DNA of 64,000 bases, from the NCBI GenBank assembly GCA_036725345.1, contig DAIMEJ010000015.1:1-64000 (forward strand), read 5' to 3'. The notes under the pieces are model-generated. The model searched no databases and was not told where the DNA came from. It was given only the letters and a program-made list of their open reading frames with translations. This document shows, piece by piece, positions 25,599 to 34,960 of the stretch. This stretch comes from JAPLJU01 sp036725345 (GTDB lineage Bacteria; Desulfobacterota; Syntrophia; Syntrophales; UBA2192). A program made the translations under genes and the position numbers. Within the stretch, counting starts at the first letter, position 1. Every line of letters begins with the position of its first letter.

Positions 25599-26132
25599 TT
25601 GGGCAAGCACATCCTGGTCACCGGTCTTCCCGGCGTGGGGAAGACAACGCTGATCCGAAAGGTTCTCGGGGAACTGTCCCCGGCTGTCCCGGTGGTCGGA
25701 TTTTTCACGGGGGAGTTGCGGGAGGGGGGCCGGCGTGTCGGTTTCGAGATTGAGACCCTCGACGGGCGAAAAGGCGTCCTGTCCCATGTCCGGTTTAAAT
25801 CTCCCTGGCGGGTGGGTCGCTACGGCGTGGACATCGGCGGTTTTGAGAAGTTGGTCCTGCCGCTCCTGCAGACCCGTGTAGCCCGTCTCTGCGTGATTGA
25901 CGAGATCGGAAAGATGGAGTGTTTTTCCGGTCTCTTTGTCCGGTCCGTTACGGCCCTCCTCGATACCGGGCCCCCCGTCTTCGGCAGTGTCGCCCTCAAG
26001 GGGGGCGGGTTCGTCGGGAGCGTCAAGTCCCGCCGCGACGTGACGGTTGTCGAGGTGACGGTCAGGACGCGGGATGATCTTGTCGGGCAAATCGCGCTCG
26101 AACTCGAAAAGAGGCTTGGCGTGGGCTCTTGA
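25599..26132 (+). CDS. THEP1-type nucleoside-triphosphatase
   Basis: A 177-aa P-loop NTPase of the THEP1 family, nucleotide phosphatases first described in Aquifex and conserved to human cancer-related NTPase. Visible motifs are Walker A LVTGLPGVGKTTLI (residues 6-19), GFFTGELREGGRRVGFE, the Walker B-like LCVIDEIGKMECFS (~105), and the RRDVTVVEVT end. The start is TTG 25599. A weak AGGGGGAA-like site lies upstream. It is followed by cheR on the same strand after 81 bp. The physiological role of the family is not known. Confidence 0.88.
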   Translation: MGKHILVTGLPGVGKTTLIRKVLGELSPAVPVVGFFTGELREGGRRVGFEIETLDGRKGVLSHVRFKSPWRVGRYGVDIGGFEKLVLPLLQTRVARLCVIDEIGKMECFSGLFVRSVTALLDTGPPVFGSVALKGGGFVGSVKSRRDVTVVEVTVRTRDDLVGQIALELEKRLGVGS

Positions 26133-26213
26133 GTGGGATTCTTTTTTCGAATAAACGGTTTTAGTCGCATCCTGCTGCTTGCTCGTTTTTCAACAGCCGA
26201 CAATTGAAAAATC

Positions 26214-27026
26214 ATGAAAGACGATCTCTTCCTGGAACTCCTCGAGCAATTCCGGCGATCTCCCGCGGGGTACCGCAAGGTGAGGACGGGCGTCGAGAAA
26301 CGGATCCGGCGGCACATGCACCGCCTGGGCTGTGAAAACGCTCAAGCCTACCTCGAGCGGGTGTCGGAAGACCCCTCGCTCTCCGGGGACGTGGAGGAAG
26401 TGCTCAGGGTCTCCGTCAGTCGTTTTTTCCGCGACAGGGCCGTCTGGGAGGAGCTTGCCGTAAGCGTTCTCCCGCAACTGGTCCCGAACGCGGGGCCGGA
26501 GTTGCGCGTGTGGTCGGCGGGATGCGCCCTGGGGCAGGAGGTCTACAGCCTCAAGATATTGTGGGACCGGTTCTCCCGGGCGGGAACCGGTGTTCCCGGT
26601 CTCGCCCTGTGGGCCACGGATTCCAACCCGGCCTGCCTTGCGGGAGCAATGGAGGGCCTGTATCCCCGGAGTGTTCTGAGGGAAATGCCCGAGGCCCTGA
26701 GGATGGAATACTTCAGGGATGCGGGGGACGGCAGACACGTGCGGGTCGTCGATCGTCTGAAAGAGGGGATCCTTTGGCGACGGCATGATTTCACCCGGGA
26801 GCCTCCGCCACACGGGGTCTTTCAAATCATCTTTCTCAGAAACAGCCTCCTGACTTACTACCGCATGGACGTCCGGGAGGCCGTCCTTCCCTTGATCCTC
26901 GAAGCGCTCACCACCGGGGGCGTCCTCGTGATCGGAAAAGGGGAAAAGCTCCCCCCTGTGCCCCTGCGCCTGACCCCCGTTGCTCCCGGCATACCCATTT
27001 ACCGGAAAGAAGCCTCAGCGATCTGA
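26214..27026 (+). CDS. CheR-family protein-glutamate methyltransferase
   Basis: A 270-aa SAM-dependent methyltransferase of the CheR type, which methylates glutamates of chemoreceptors. The N-terminal helical region (residues 1-75, YRKVRTGVEKRIRRHMHRLG) is followed by the catalytic domain with SVSRFFRDRAVWEEL, the SAM motif LRVWSAGCALGQEVYSL (family form RIWSAGCSTGEE), and GVFQIIFLRNSLLTYY in place of the usual CRNVLIYF. The substituted motifs suggest a divergent enzyme. No chemotaxis genes are adjacent, so it may serve another signalling receptor. Confidence 0.82.
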   Translation: MKDDLFLELLEQFRRSPAGYRKVRTGVEKRIRRHMHRLGCENAQAYLERVSEDPSLSGDVEEVLRVSVSRFFRDRAVWEELAVSVLPQLVPNAGPELRVWSAGCALGQEVYSLKILWDRFSRAGTGVPGLALWATDSNPACLAGAMEGLYPRSVLREMPEALRMEYFRDAGDGRHVRVVDRLKEGILWRRHDFTREPPPHGVFQIIFLRNSLLTYYRMDVREAVLPLILEALTTGGVLVIGKGEKLPPVPLRLTPVAPGIPIYRKEASAI

Positions 27027-27106
27027 TGGAACTTGAGGGGGTGCTCCGGGACCGGCAGGCGGCAGGCAATTCTGCCGATGAGGGATGTCGCGTGATTCAG
27101 ATGGGA

Positions 27107-28171
27107 TTATTCCGCCGCGGTCATGGCGGAGAAAGCCTCCGCCCTTCTTCGTCTTCTTCTCGGGGCAAAGACGGCGTGGCGTCTGGCCGCCAGCCTTGCG
27201 ATATAGCTGCCCATGGCGCCGTAGGAATAACCCGCGCTTTCGGCGGCAAAGGCCATGCTCGCATCAGCACTGATGTCGGCGTTGGCGTTCACGTCGAGAA
27301 CGAAAAAGATGCCGTTCCGGAGACGAATGTCGATTCGGGCGTAGTCCCTGCATCCGATGGTCCGGTATGCCAGCCGGGATACCCGCTCAATGCGACGTCG
27401 CTCCGAGTCCGTCAGGGGCGCGGGAAGAAGGGTTCTGATCTTCCGGTAATGCGCCGACTCCGGGACGAACTTGGCGTCATAGGTGCAGAGTCTTTCGCGG
27501 ACGTCATCGAAGGCCGAGAAGTCCATCTCCGCGGGTGGCAGGATCAGGAGCTGGGTGTTTCCCCAGATGGAGACGCGAAATTCACGTCCGTCGATAAAGT
27601 CCTCCACGAGGGCCGGCTGATGATAGGTTTCAATCACGTACTCGACGCGCCTGAGCAGCTCCTCTTCCGTCATTACGACGGAATCGGGGGTGATGCCGAT
27701 ACTGCAATGTTCATGAGAGGGCTTGATGATGGCGGGAAAGTGCCGCCAGACATTCGGCTCGGGTGATTTGAAGAATCGGTAGTCCGGGGTGGGGATCCCG
27801 GCCTCCCGGAGCAGATGTTTCACCCGGAGTTTGTCCTCACAGAGGGAAAGGACCTCGGGATCGGACCCCGTGTAGACGAAGTTCAGGCTTTCAATGATCT
27901 CGGCGACACGGGCTTCACTGTGAGGGATGCCGGGGATCTCTTCGCACCAGTTGAAAACGATGGCGTCGTCGGGGTCGTGAGGGGAAAGGACGGAGACGAT
28001 GTCGGGGTCCACGACGGCCAGAGCCCTGACAGGGTGTCCCTCGTTCTTCAATGCGGATGCCAGCTCTTCAGTCGCGTCGACGGAAGCTCTTCTTTCGTCC
28101 GCTGTCCATGCAGGATCGACATTGTGCAGAAGCAGGACAGGCAGATCTTGCGGATGGATGTTGACCGGCAC
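27107..28171 (-). CDS. ATP-grasp protein, D-alanine--D-alanine ligase-like
   Basis: A 354-aa ATP-grasp ligase. FNWCEEIPGIPHSEARVAEII, VYTGSDPEVLSLCEDKLRVKHLL and GIPTPDYRFF match the N-terminal part of D-Ala-D-Ala-ligase-like proteins. FPAIIKPSHEHCSIGI and ALVEDFIDGREFRVSIWG belong to the ATP-binding core. Magnesium-binding residues occur in YARIDIRLRNGIFFVLDVNANAD. It lacks the mur-cluster context of true Ddl, so it may ligate other amino acids or peptides. The family is certain, the substrate unknown. It is convergent with cheR. Confidence 0.82.
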   Translation of the reverse strand: MPVNIHPQDLPVLLLHNVDPAWTADERRASVDATEELASALKNEGHPVRALAVVDPDIVSVLSPHDPDDAIVFNWCEEIPGIPHSEARVAEIIESLNFVYTGSDPEVLSLCEDKLRVKHLLREAGIPTPDYRFFKSPEPNVWRHFPAIIKPSHEHCSIGITPDSVVMTEEELLRRVEYVIETYHQPALVEDFIDGREFRVSIWGNTQLLILPPAEMDFSAFDDVRERLCTYDAKFVPESAHYRKIRTLLPAPLTDSERRRIERVSRLAYRTIGCRDYARIDIRLRNGIFFVLDVNANADISADASMAFAAESAGYSYGAMGSYIARLAARRHAVFAPRRRRRRAEAFSAMTAAE

Positions 28172-28354
28172 CCTTTCAACTCCTTGCGGGAAGCTCTGTT
28201 ACGTGTTCCCTTTCTTTGTTCCGGGGTTTCGACTCACGCGTTTTCCACGTCGCTCGCAAGGTTCAATTTTTTTTTAACTGAATTCCCGTCTGTTATGCAA
28301 GCACTTTCTTTAATTTTCTCATCGGTCGGTCAAAAAAAATCTTTAGCAGGCCCT

Positions 28355-29707
28355 TCACCGTTGTGCCGGGATCTTCTCCGCGAAGAGATCGTAGGTTGAC
28401 GCCGATACGATCCGGCATGCGAGCATCTCGCCGGGGCAAGCCTCCCGCGCCCGAACAAAGGTGACGCCGTCGATGTCCGGCGCCTGACCCATGGTGCGGC
28501 CGATGAACGGAAAGGATTTGTTCCTGCTTCTACCCTCGATGAGGACGTCGTTGATGGTCCCGACTTTCGAACGGTTGATTTCGGCGGATATGGACGCCTG
28601 CAGTTTCATCAAAGCGTCCCTCCTGGCAATCTTCGTCTTCTCCTTGATCCGCGGTGGATGGTCGAAGGCCGCCGTTCCTTCTTCCCTCGAGTAGGTGAAG
28701 ACACCGAGGTGATCGAATCGCGTCTCCTCCACGAAGCGCAGGAGCTTCCGGAATTTCCCGCGCGTCTCTCCGGGGAACCCCACGATGAGGGATGTCCTGA
28801 GGGCGATGCCCGGCACGATCGACCTCGCCAGGGCAATCTTGTCACGCAGGTCTTTGGCGGTTCCCCTCCGGTTCATGGCGGCGAGGATGTCGTCGTCGAT
28901 GTGCTGCACGGGGACGTCCAGGTATTTGCAGATCCGGTCCTCCCGGGCGATGGTTTCGAGCAGGTCCGCCGTGAGACGGGCCGGGTATGTGTAAAGGACC
29001 CGGATCCAGCGCAGCCCCTCCGTCCCGGCAAGCCGGGTCAGAAGACCGGGGAGGGTCGGCTTTTCTTTGAGGTCCCTGCCGTAGGAGGTGATGTCCTGGG
29101 CCACGAGGATGACCTCTTTTACCCCCCGGGCCGCAAGCGACTCCGCTTCCCGCAAGACATCCTCCATCGGGCGGCTGCGGAAGCTTCCCCGGATTGAAGG
29201 GATGATGCAGTAGGTGCAGCGATTCGAACAGCCGTCGGCGATCTTCAGGTAGGCCATGTGACTCGGCGTGGAGGGGTGCCTCGGGTGATCCGCCGTCATC
29301 AGGAAGGAAGGCCGGGGGACATGGAGCTTTCGCTTCGGGGAGGGTTCCGAAAGAAGCGCCAGGAGGTGCGAGGAAATCCGGGGGACCTCCTCCGGTCCGA
29401 GGAAGAGATCCACCTCGGGCAGCGCGGAGAAGAGTTCCCTTCCGTATCGCTGCGGGAGGCAGCCGGTCACGACGAGATGGCGGCACTTCCCTTTCCTCTT
29501 CAGATCCGCGAGGCGGAGAATTTCGTGAATCGATTCTTCTTTGGCCGGCCGGATGAAGGCGCAGGTGTTGACGATGACCGCCTCCGCCTCTTTCTCGCGG
29601 TTGGTAACGCGGAAGCCCCCTTCGAGAAGGGTCGCCGACATGACCTCGGCATCAACGAGGTTCTTGGGGCATCCGAGACTGAGGAGGTAAACAGGTATGG
29701 CTTTCAA
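28355..29707 (-). CDS. rimO: Ribosomal protein S12 methylthiotransferase
   Basis: RimO adds a methylthio group to the conserved aspartate of ribosomal protein S12, using two iron-sulfur clusters. The 450-aa protein shows the N-terminal cluster domain (SLGCPKNLVDAEVM; NTCAFIRPAKEESI; VTGCLPQRYG), the radical SAM motif CSNRCTYCIIP (~155-165), and a C-terminal TRAM domain (~380-440). The SLGCPKN signature distinguishes RimO from MiaB. It starts 2 bp after the ftsK stop and is therefore cotranscribed with ftsK. Confidence 0.95.
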   Translation of the reverse strand: MKAIPVYLLSLGCPKNLVDAEVMSATLLEGGFRVTNREKEAEAVIVNTCAFIRPAKEESIHEILRLADLKRKGKCRHLVVTGCLPQRYGRELFSALPEVDLFLGPEEVPRISSHLLALLSEPSPKRKLHVPRPSFLMTADHPRHPSTPSHMAYLKIADGCSNRCTYCIIPSIRGSFRSRPMEDVLREAESLAARGVKEVILVAQDITSYGRDLKEKPTLPGLLTRLAGTEGLRWIRVLYTYPARLTADLLETIAREDRICKYLDVPVQHIDDDILAAMNRRGTAKDLRDKIALARSIVPGIALRTSLIVGFPGETRGKFRKLLRFVEETRFDHLGVFTYSREEGTAAFDHPPRIKEKTKIARRDALMKLQASISAEINRSKVGTINDVLIEGRSRNKSFPFIGRTMGQAPDIDGVTFVRAREACPGEMLACRIVSASTYDLFAEKIPAQR

Positions 29708-29709
29708 TG

Positions 29710-31974
29710 TCAGCGCGGCATTTTCTTGGCGAGGACTTTTCTGGGTTTCACGCCGTCGGAGGGCCCGACGATCCCCTCGGATTCCATCTTTTCGATGATG
29801 CGCGCCGCCCGGTTGTAACCGATCTTGAGGTATCGCTGGACCAGGGAGATGGAAGCCTGGTCCAGGTCCGTGACGAGTTCGACGGCCTCGTCGTATTTCT
29901 CGTCGAAGTCATCGGACCCTTTGTCGCCCTCGCCCGTTTCGGGCTGGAACTTGAGGATCGATTCATCGTAGATGGGTCTCGCCTGCTTCCGGATGAAGGC
30001 GACGATCTTCCCGATCTCCCCTTCGGAGACATAGGCCCCGTGTATCCGGTTCAACTTGGAGAGGCCCGGGGGCAGGAAAAGCATGTCGCCCGTGCCCAGG
30101 AGCTGTTCAGCGCCGAGCTGATCGAGGATCGTCCGGGAGTCGACTTTCGAGGAGACCTGGAAGGAGATCCGCGTCGGGAAGTTCGCCTTGATGATGCCCG
30201 TGATGACGTCGACGGAAGGGCGCTGGGTGGCCAGGATCAGGTGGAGGCCGGCGGCTCTCGCCATCTGGGCCAGCCGCGTGAGGGATTCTTCCACGTTTCG
30301 CTGGGCCACCATCATGAGATCGGCGAGTTCGTCGATGACGATGACGATGTAGGGAAGTTTCGCGTGGTCCTTCCCCTCTCCCCCCCCGCCTCCGCCTGCA
30401 GGCAGGTCGTCATCGGCGGGAGCCTCCTCCCCCTGTTTTTTCGGCTTGTCCAGGGCGGGCTTGTCTTTCTGGACCTGCTCCCGCTCCACGTAGCGGTTGA
30501 ATTTCTCGATGCTCCTCGTCCCCGTCTCTCCGATGATCCGGTAACGGCGTTCCATCTCTTCCACGGCCCAGCGAAGCACGTAGGCGGCCTCCCTCGGGTC
30601 CACCACCACCGGGTGCAACAGGTGAGGGATACCCTCGTAACCGGAGAGCTCAAGCCGCTTGGGGTCAATCATGATGAATTTGACTTCGTCGGGCGGGGCC
30701 TTGAACAGGATGCTGCAGATGAGGGCGTTCAAAAAGACGCTCTTGCCGGACCCCGTGGTGCCCGCGATGAGCAGGTGCGGCATCTTGGTCAGGTCGGCGA
30801 TGACGGGTGCCCCGACGGTGTCCTCGCCGAGGGCAATGGAAAGTTTGTTCTTCGATTCCAGAAAAGTTTCGTTGTCGAGGACGTCCCTCAGGTGGACCGG
30901 CTCCCGTTCCAGGTTCGGGATCTCGACGCCGACCGTTCCCTTCCCCGGGATCGGCGCGATGATCCGGATGCTCGGGGCCTTCAGCGCCAGGGCCAGGTCG
31001 TCGGAGAGGCTTGCGATCCTGTTGATTTTCACGCCGGCGGCGGGCTCGAGCTCGTACAACGTGATGAGCGGTCCCGGCTTTACCTCCACCACCTTGGCCT
31101 CAACGCCGAAATCGGCCAGTTTCCTCTCCACGAGCCGCGAGTTCATGAGGAGGCTTTCTTTCTTCAGTTTCGTGTCCTTCCGCGGCACCTGGTCGAGGAG
31201 TGCGATAGGGGGAACAGAGAAGGTCGCCTTGTCGGCGATGAAATCAAAGGTCGCCTGCTCCGGTTTTTTCTTCCTGGGTTTCTCCGCCGGCGATTTCTTT
31301 TCCTCCACCTTGATGACGGGATCCGGCCTCGACAGCCTGACTTTTTTCTCGACGGTCCTCCGCCGTTCTTTCCGGAACCGCTCCCATCCCTGTTCGAGAA
31401 AGGTCCTGAACCGGAAGGCCGTGTCGCCCGTGATCTGGCCGGCCCTCCGGGTGGTCCAGACGACGGGGAGATCGACCGTGATGATGAGGGAGATCACCAA
31501 GGCCGCGAAGAGCAGGATAAACGTCCCCACGGTGTTGAGGTAACCGTTGAAGAACTCCGCGAGGATAGTGCCGAACATGCCGCCCAGATCGAAACGGTAT
31601 CCCCGGAACCCCACCGCCCCGAAAAGGTGTGAAATGACGGCCGCCGTCGATAGGGTCAAACTGATGAGACCGAGAAACCAGGAGGGTCTGAGTCTTAATT
31701 CCTCCATGCGGAAGACCTTGAAGGCCGTCAGGAGCAGAAAGACGGGGAGCCACAGCGCGCTCACCCCCAGGGACCGGTAGAGGGTGTCGGCCGTGTAGGA
31801 GCCCACGACACCGCCGAGGTTGTGGATCCCGTCCCTCACGGTTTCGTAATGGCTAAGGGAGGGATCTTCCGGGTGGTAGGATAGAAGGCAGAGAAAGAGG
31901 AAAATCGACAGGGCGAAAAAAATCACCCCGGCAATCTCGCTCGCCCGCTTGGTATCGAGTTTAAAGCTTACCAT
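29710..31974 (-). CDS. ftsK: DNA translocase FtsK
   Basis: Septum-located DNA pump that clears the chromosome terminus and activates dimer resolution. The 754-aa protein has about four N-terminal membrane helices (residues 15-180), a charged linker (210-250), and the motor with Walker A GTTGSGKSVFLNALICS (~residue 410) and IVIDELADLMM. The C-terminal gamma winged helix, which reads KOPS DNA, is SLVQRYLKIGYNRAARIIEKM. A low-complexity Asp/Gly loop (DDDLPAGGGGGGEGKDH) interrupts the motor near 530, a common lineage feature. It is followed by rimO. Confidence 0.95.
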   Translation of the reverse strand: MVSFKLDTKRASEIAGVIFFALSIFLFLCLLSYHPEDPSLSHYETVRDGIHNLGGVVGSYTADTLYRSLGVSALWLPVFLLLTAFKVFRMEELRLRPSWFLGLISLTLSTAAVISHLFGAVGFRGYRFDLGGMFGTILAEFFNGYLNTVGTFILLFAALVISLIITVDLPVVWTTRRAGQITGDTAFRFRTFLEQGWERFRKERRRTVEKKVRLSRPDPVIKVEEKKSPAEKPRKKKPEQATFDFIADKATFSVPPIALLDQVPRKDTKLKKESLLMNSRLVERKLADFGVEAKVVEVKPGPLITLYELEPAAGVKINRIASLSDDLALALKAPSIRIIAPIPGKGTVGVEIPNLEREPVHLRDVLDNETFLESKNKLSIALGEDTVGAPVIADLTKMPHLLIAGTTGSGKSVFLNALICSILFKAPPDEVKFIMIDPKRLELSGYEGIPHLLHPVVVDPREAAYVLRWAVEEMERRYRIIGETGTRSIEKFNRYVEREQVQKDKPALDKPKKQGEEAPADDDLPAGGGGGGEGKDHAKLPYIVIVIDELADLMMVAQRNVEESLTRLAQMARAAGLHLILATQRPSVDVITGIIKANFPTRISFQVSSKVDSRTILDQLGAEQLLGTGDMLFLPPGLSKLNRIHGAYVSEGEIGKIVAFIRKQARPIYDESILKFQPETGEGDKGSDDFDEKYDEAVELVTDLDQASISLVQRYLKIGYNRAARIIEKMESEGIVGPSDGVKPRKVLAKKMPR

Positions 31975-32041
31975 TCAGAATCCCGCTCAGTCGCATCGGA
32001 ATAAAAAGAATGACCCAACAGGCCGTCCGAGACTATCCTTC

Positions 32042-32297
32042 TCAAAAAAAAGCCGTCACCGCAAGGGTCAATATACCCAGGCTCCAGCAATAATAACCGA
32101 AGGAACCCGGGTCCCGCTTCCTGACCATCAGGAACAAGAATCTCAGCGTGAGGAAACTGACGACCGCCGCAGTCAACGTGCCCCCGATACAGGCGGAGAA
32201 GACTCTGCGCGACAAACAGATGCCCCGGGCCGCTGACGGGCAGGGGCTCCGTCAATCCCTGGATGATTCCCGGCGAGATTCCTTCCCGGAGGCTCAA
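32042..32297 (-). pseudogene. uppP: Remnant of undecaprenyl-diphosphatase (uppP/bacA)
   Basis: Two pieces of UppP survive in different frames. The N-terminal piece from ATG 32297 reads ISPGIIQGLTEPLPVSGPGH, matching the family's IIQGLTEFLPVSSSGHL. The C-terminal piece, ending at TGA 32042-32044, reads CIGGTLTAAVVSFLTLRF then RDPGSFGYYCWSLGILTLAV, matching the last two helices. The middle two-thirds of the ~265-aa enzyme is missing and the join is frameshifted near 32195. A functional UppP must be encoded elsewhere, since recycling of the undecaprenyl carrier is essential. It directly follows plsC, overlapping it by 4 bp. Confidence 0.75.
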
Positions 32298-33037
32298 GGC
32301 GCCGCACCCCTGTCCTGCCGGAGGTCCGGTCGATGGGCGTAATAGGCGTCGACAATGGGCTTTCTCACCTCTGCGATCAACTCTTCCACGGTTGCCTCGG
32401 AGTAATCCGTGACCCAGACGGGGGGGTGGATGATGAGGGTCACTTGACCCGGGGTCACGCGCAGGGATGTCTTCGGCATAATCTCGCGGGTCCCGATCAG
32501 GGTGACGGGGACGATGGGGACGCCCGACTTCAGGGCCAGATGAAAGACCCCTTTCTTGAAAGGCTGGATGTGACCGTCTTTGCTTCTTGTTCCCTCCGGG
32601 AAGGTCATGACGGATTTCCCCTCCCTTATGATCCTTGCCGCGTCCTCGATGCTGTGCATGGCGCGAACAACGTTCTTCCGGTCAATCTCGATGGCCCCCA
32701 GCCTGCGCAGGGCAAGGCCGAAAAAGGGGATGCGGAAGAGCTCTTTTTTGGCAATCCAGGCAAAGTAACGCGGTGTGTAGGCGAGCAGGACGAAAATGTC
32801 GAAGCCGCTCTGATGGTTTGACATGAAGATCTGGGATCTTCCGTAGCTCACGTTTTCCCGGCCCCGCACCTCCACCTTGACGCTGGTCAGAAAGAGCATG
32901 ATCATGGCCCAGAGCTGGGCTATGGAGAAGATCGACTTTTCACGCCTCGGCAGGAGAGGGTACACGACAACGCAGAAAACCGAAAAGAAAGCGGTCACCG
33001 CCGTGCCTATGGTCACCAGAAGGGCCGATCGGAGCAT
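32294..33037 (-). CDS. plsC: 1-acyl-sn-glycerol-3-phosphate acyltransferase
   Basis: Membrane acyltransferase that makes phosphatidate from lysophosphatidate. The 247-aa protein has an N-terminal hydrophobic stretch (residues 5-50), the catalytic motif NHQSGFD (~75; family NHx4D), the substrate-binding FPEGTRSKDG (~147), and VPIVPVTLIG. Its stop overlaps the start of the decayed uppP, implying that the two were once cotranscribed lipid-carrier genes. Confidence 0.94.
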   Translation of the reverse strand: MLRSALLVTIGTAVTAFFSVFCVVVYPLLPRREKSIFSIAQLWAMIMLFLTSVKVEVRGRENVSYGRSQIFMSNHQSGFDIFVLLAYTPRYFAWIAKKELFRIPFFGLALRRLGAIEIDRKNVVRAMHSIEDAARIIREGKSVMTFPEGTRSKDGHIQPFKKGVFHLALKSGVPIVPVTLIGTREIMPKTSLRVTPGQVTLIIHPPVWVTDYSEATVEELIAEVRKPIVDAYYAHRPDLRQDRGAAP

Positions 33038-33181
33038 TCCTCACTCACGGAAAATGAAATGAACGTATTGATAACACTTGCATTTCTACTTGATTAAGGG
33101 CGCGAAGTCAATATGGATGTTTCGGGAGGAACAAAGAATGCCCGGACTTTGAGGGCCGGTGCCTTCGGGGTTTATTATTCG

Positions 33182-33211
33182 TTTGCGAAGTATCCCCGAC
33201 TCGGGTATGAT
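33182..33211 (+). promoter_or_regulatory. Possible promoter of ssb
   Basis: TTTGCG (33182-33187) and TATGAT (33206-33211) are 18 bp apart, placing the start about 28 nt before the ssb ATG. The -10 is good and the -35 weak. Confidence 0.35.
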
Positions 33212-33245
33212 TCGCGGGAAAATCGGATGACGAAAGGGGCTTTGA

Positions 33246-33659
33246 ATGGTCAACAAGGTCATATTGGTCGGACGTCTGGGGGCGGATCCCGAGGTGAGGT
33301 ACACGCCCGACGGTGCCCAGGTCACCACTTTTAGGCTGGCCACCGATGAGCAGTGGAAGGACAAAAGCGGTGAAAGGGCTCAGAGAACGGAGTGGCATCG
33401 CGTCGTGGCATTCCGGAAACTCGCGGAGATCTGCGGGAGCTATCTGTCCAAGGGAAGGCTTGTTTACGTGGAGGGCAGGCTTCAGACAAGGTCCTGGGAG
33501 GACAAGGACGGCCAGAAACGCTTCACGACCGAGATCGTTGCTTCCAACATGCAGATTCTGGACCGGGGTCCGTCAAGGGATCAGCAGGGCGGAGGCGATG
33601 AGCGCATGTCCGCCGGCGCAGACATGGAACAGGCGGCCGACGACGACGTCCCCTTCTGA
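33246..33659 (+). CDS. ssb: Single-stranded DNA-binding protein
   Basis: SSB coats single-stranded DNA during replication, repair and recombination. The 137-aa protein begins MVNKVILVGRLGADPEVRYT, the OB-fold start, with TEWHRVVAFRKLAEI and GRLVYVEGRLQTRSWEDKDG further in. The flexible linker (residues 108-130) ends in the acidic partner-binding tip DDDVPF, which recruits enzymes such as RarA. The length is slightly short, but all conserved parts are present. It is convergent with tatA. Confidence 0.97.
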   Translation: MVNKVILVGRLGADPEVRYTPDGAQVTTFRLATDEQWKDKSGERAQRTEWHRVVAFRKLAEICGSYLSKGRLVYVEGRLQTRSWEDKDGQKRFTTEIVASNMQILDRGPSRDQQGGGDERMSAGADMEQAADDDVPF

Positions 33660-33681
33660 AATCGGCAAGGCGGGTTTATCT

Positions 33682-33858
33682 TCAATCTTTCTTGGATTCA
33701 GCCGGCTTGTCTGTTTCTTCGGGTTCTTTCATCGCTTTCCTGAAGTTTTTGATTCCCTGACCGAGGTCTCCCCCGAGCCTTGAGAGCTTTCCGGCCCCGA
33801 AGATAACCAGGATGATCAGGAGGATGATGATCAGCTCCGGCATTCCCAGTCCGAACAT
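33682..33858 (-). CDS. tatA: Sec-independent protein translocase TatA/TatE
   Basis: A 58-aa TatA-type protein that forms the pore for folded proteins. It has the canonical layout: MFGLGMPEL, one transmembrane helix (ELIIILLIILVIFGAGKL), the hinge and an amphipathic helix (GDLGQGIKNFRKAMKE), then a charged tail. I chose ATG 33858 because GGGGAGAAG lies just upstream; the frame extends to 33891 without support. rodZ lies about 60 bp upstream on the same strand. No tatC is in the window. Confidence 0.93.
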   Translation of the reverse strand: MFGLGMPELIIILLIILVIFGAGKLSRLGGDLGQGIKNFRKAMKEPEETDKPAESKKD

Positions 33859-33915
33859 TTTTCTTCTCCCCTTGATGGAAGTGATTTTCAAAAAACCCTC
33901 GGGGCCTGAAATCCC

Positions 33916-34761
33916 CTAGAAGGTTTTCTCCCCCGGTAAAACCAGGTGAACGACTTCACCGCGTTTGCCGGGTGCACCCAGAGACTTTCCCTGGAAGTTG
34001 AGCTGGACCCCGCCCGCGTTGCCGACATCGATTTCGAACCGCTCCGCCGCCTGCAAGTTCAATGTTTCACCGGGCTGGAGCAAATACTCCCGCGGAGCCT
34101 GCTTGTCCTCTTTGATCCGCAGCCACGTCAGTTCCAGTGTTTCAATATTGAGCGTGTATTTCTTCTTCGATTCTTCCCCGGCTGCAACCGGTGTCGTCTC
34201 TTTCTCCGATGGCGCCTGTTCCCTGGCTTCGGTCTGCACCCCGGCGGACCCGGGCTTATCGGCCGGCTCGCCCTTCGAAGGGGTTTCCGTTGCCGATTTT
34301 TCCGGCTCTGAAACGCCGGTCGGTTTCACGGCCGAAAGAGGCGGTGCAGAAACCTCCACGACCGTCTCCCGGGGGTAGAGGATGAAGACGATGACGACCG
34401 CGACGACGGCCAGCAGCGCAGCCCACCCGGCCAGCCGGTAATACCTTTGTGGCAGGACGGGCCGGGCAACAGGTTTCGCCTCCCTGTCTTTGATCGCTTG
34501 CCTGGGTTCCTTCTGCGTCGCTGCACCTGTCTGCTCGAGGTGTTGCCTGTACCGGGCAAGGAAGGGGGCGCTGTCGACCCCCAGGGCGTCCGCGTACACC
34601 TTGATAAAGGTTTCCACGTAATATCTTTCGGGCAGGAGGTGGTAATTCCCCTCCTCGATGGCCTCGAGGAACCCGCTTCGAATCCTTGTTTGACGGGCGA
34701 TGTCGTCGAGGGTCAGCCCTTTGGATTGCCTGATATTCTTTAAATCCTGTTCCTGGGACAT
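33916..34761 (-). CDS. rodZ: RodZ-like cytoskeletal/helix-turn-helix membrane protein
   Basis: Inner-membrane protein linking MreB filaments to the wall-building machinery. The 281-aa protein has the N-terminal HTH_25 domain (KNIRQSKGLTLDDIARQTRI through YVETFIKVYADALGVD, residues 7-70) and one transmembrane helix (~122-140, WAALLAVVAVVIVFILY). A disordered Pro/Glu linker (145-205) leads to a C-terminal periplasmic DUF4115-type domain (LNIETLELTWLRIKEDKQ). It has the normal RodZ architecture. mreB is not nearby. Confidence 0.9.
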   Translation of the reverse strand: MSQEQDLKNIRQSKGLTLDDIARQTRIRSGFLEAIEEGNYHLLPERYYVETFIKVYADALGVDSAPFLARYRQHLEQTGAATQKEPRQAIKDREAKPVARPVLPQRYYRLAGWAALLAVVAVVIVFILYPRETVVEVSAPPLSAVKPTGVSEPEKSATETPSKGEPADKPGSAGVQTEAREQAPSEKETTPVAAGEESKKKYTLNIETLELTWLRIKEDKQAPREYLLQPGETLNLQAAERFEIDVGNAGGVQLNFQGKSLGAPGKRGEVVHLVLPGEKTF

Positions 34762-34960
34762 CTCTCAGCACACACGCGAAAGGCTGGGGTCATCCACCGG
34801 CGGCGCCCCGCAATGCCGCAAACCGCGCGGATTTATTGTGTCTATCACCAAATTTACCGGCGCGCAACTAAAAGTTCTTCCGAAGAGGCATGCAATGAGC
34901 AGGAAAAACCCGGACCGGGTCCTTGCCGGAACCTCCGCGTCCCCGGCCCTTTTTTACGAC

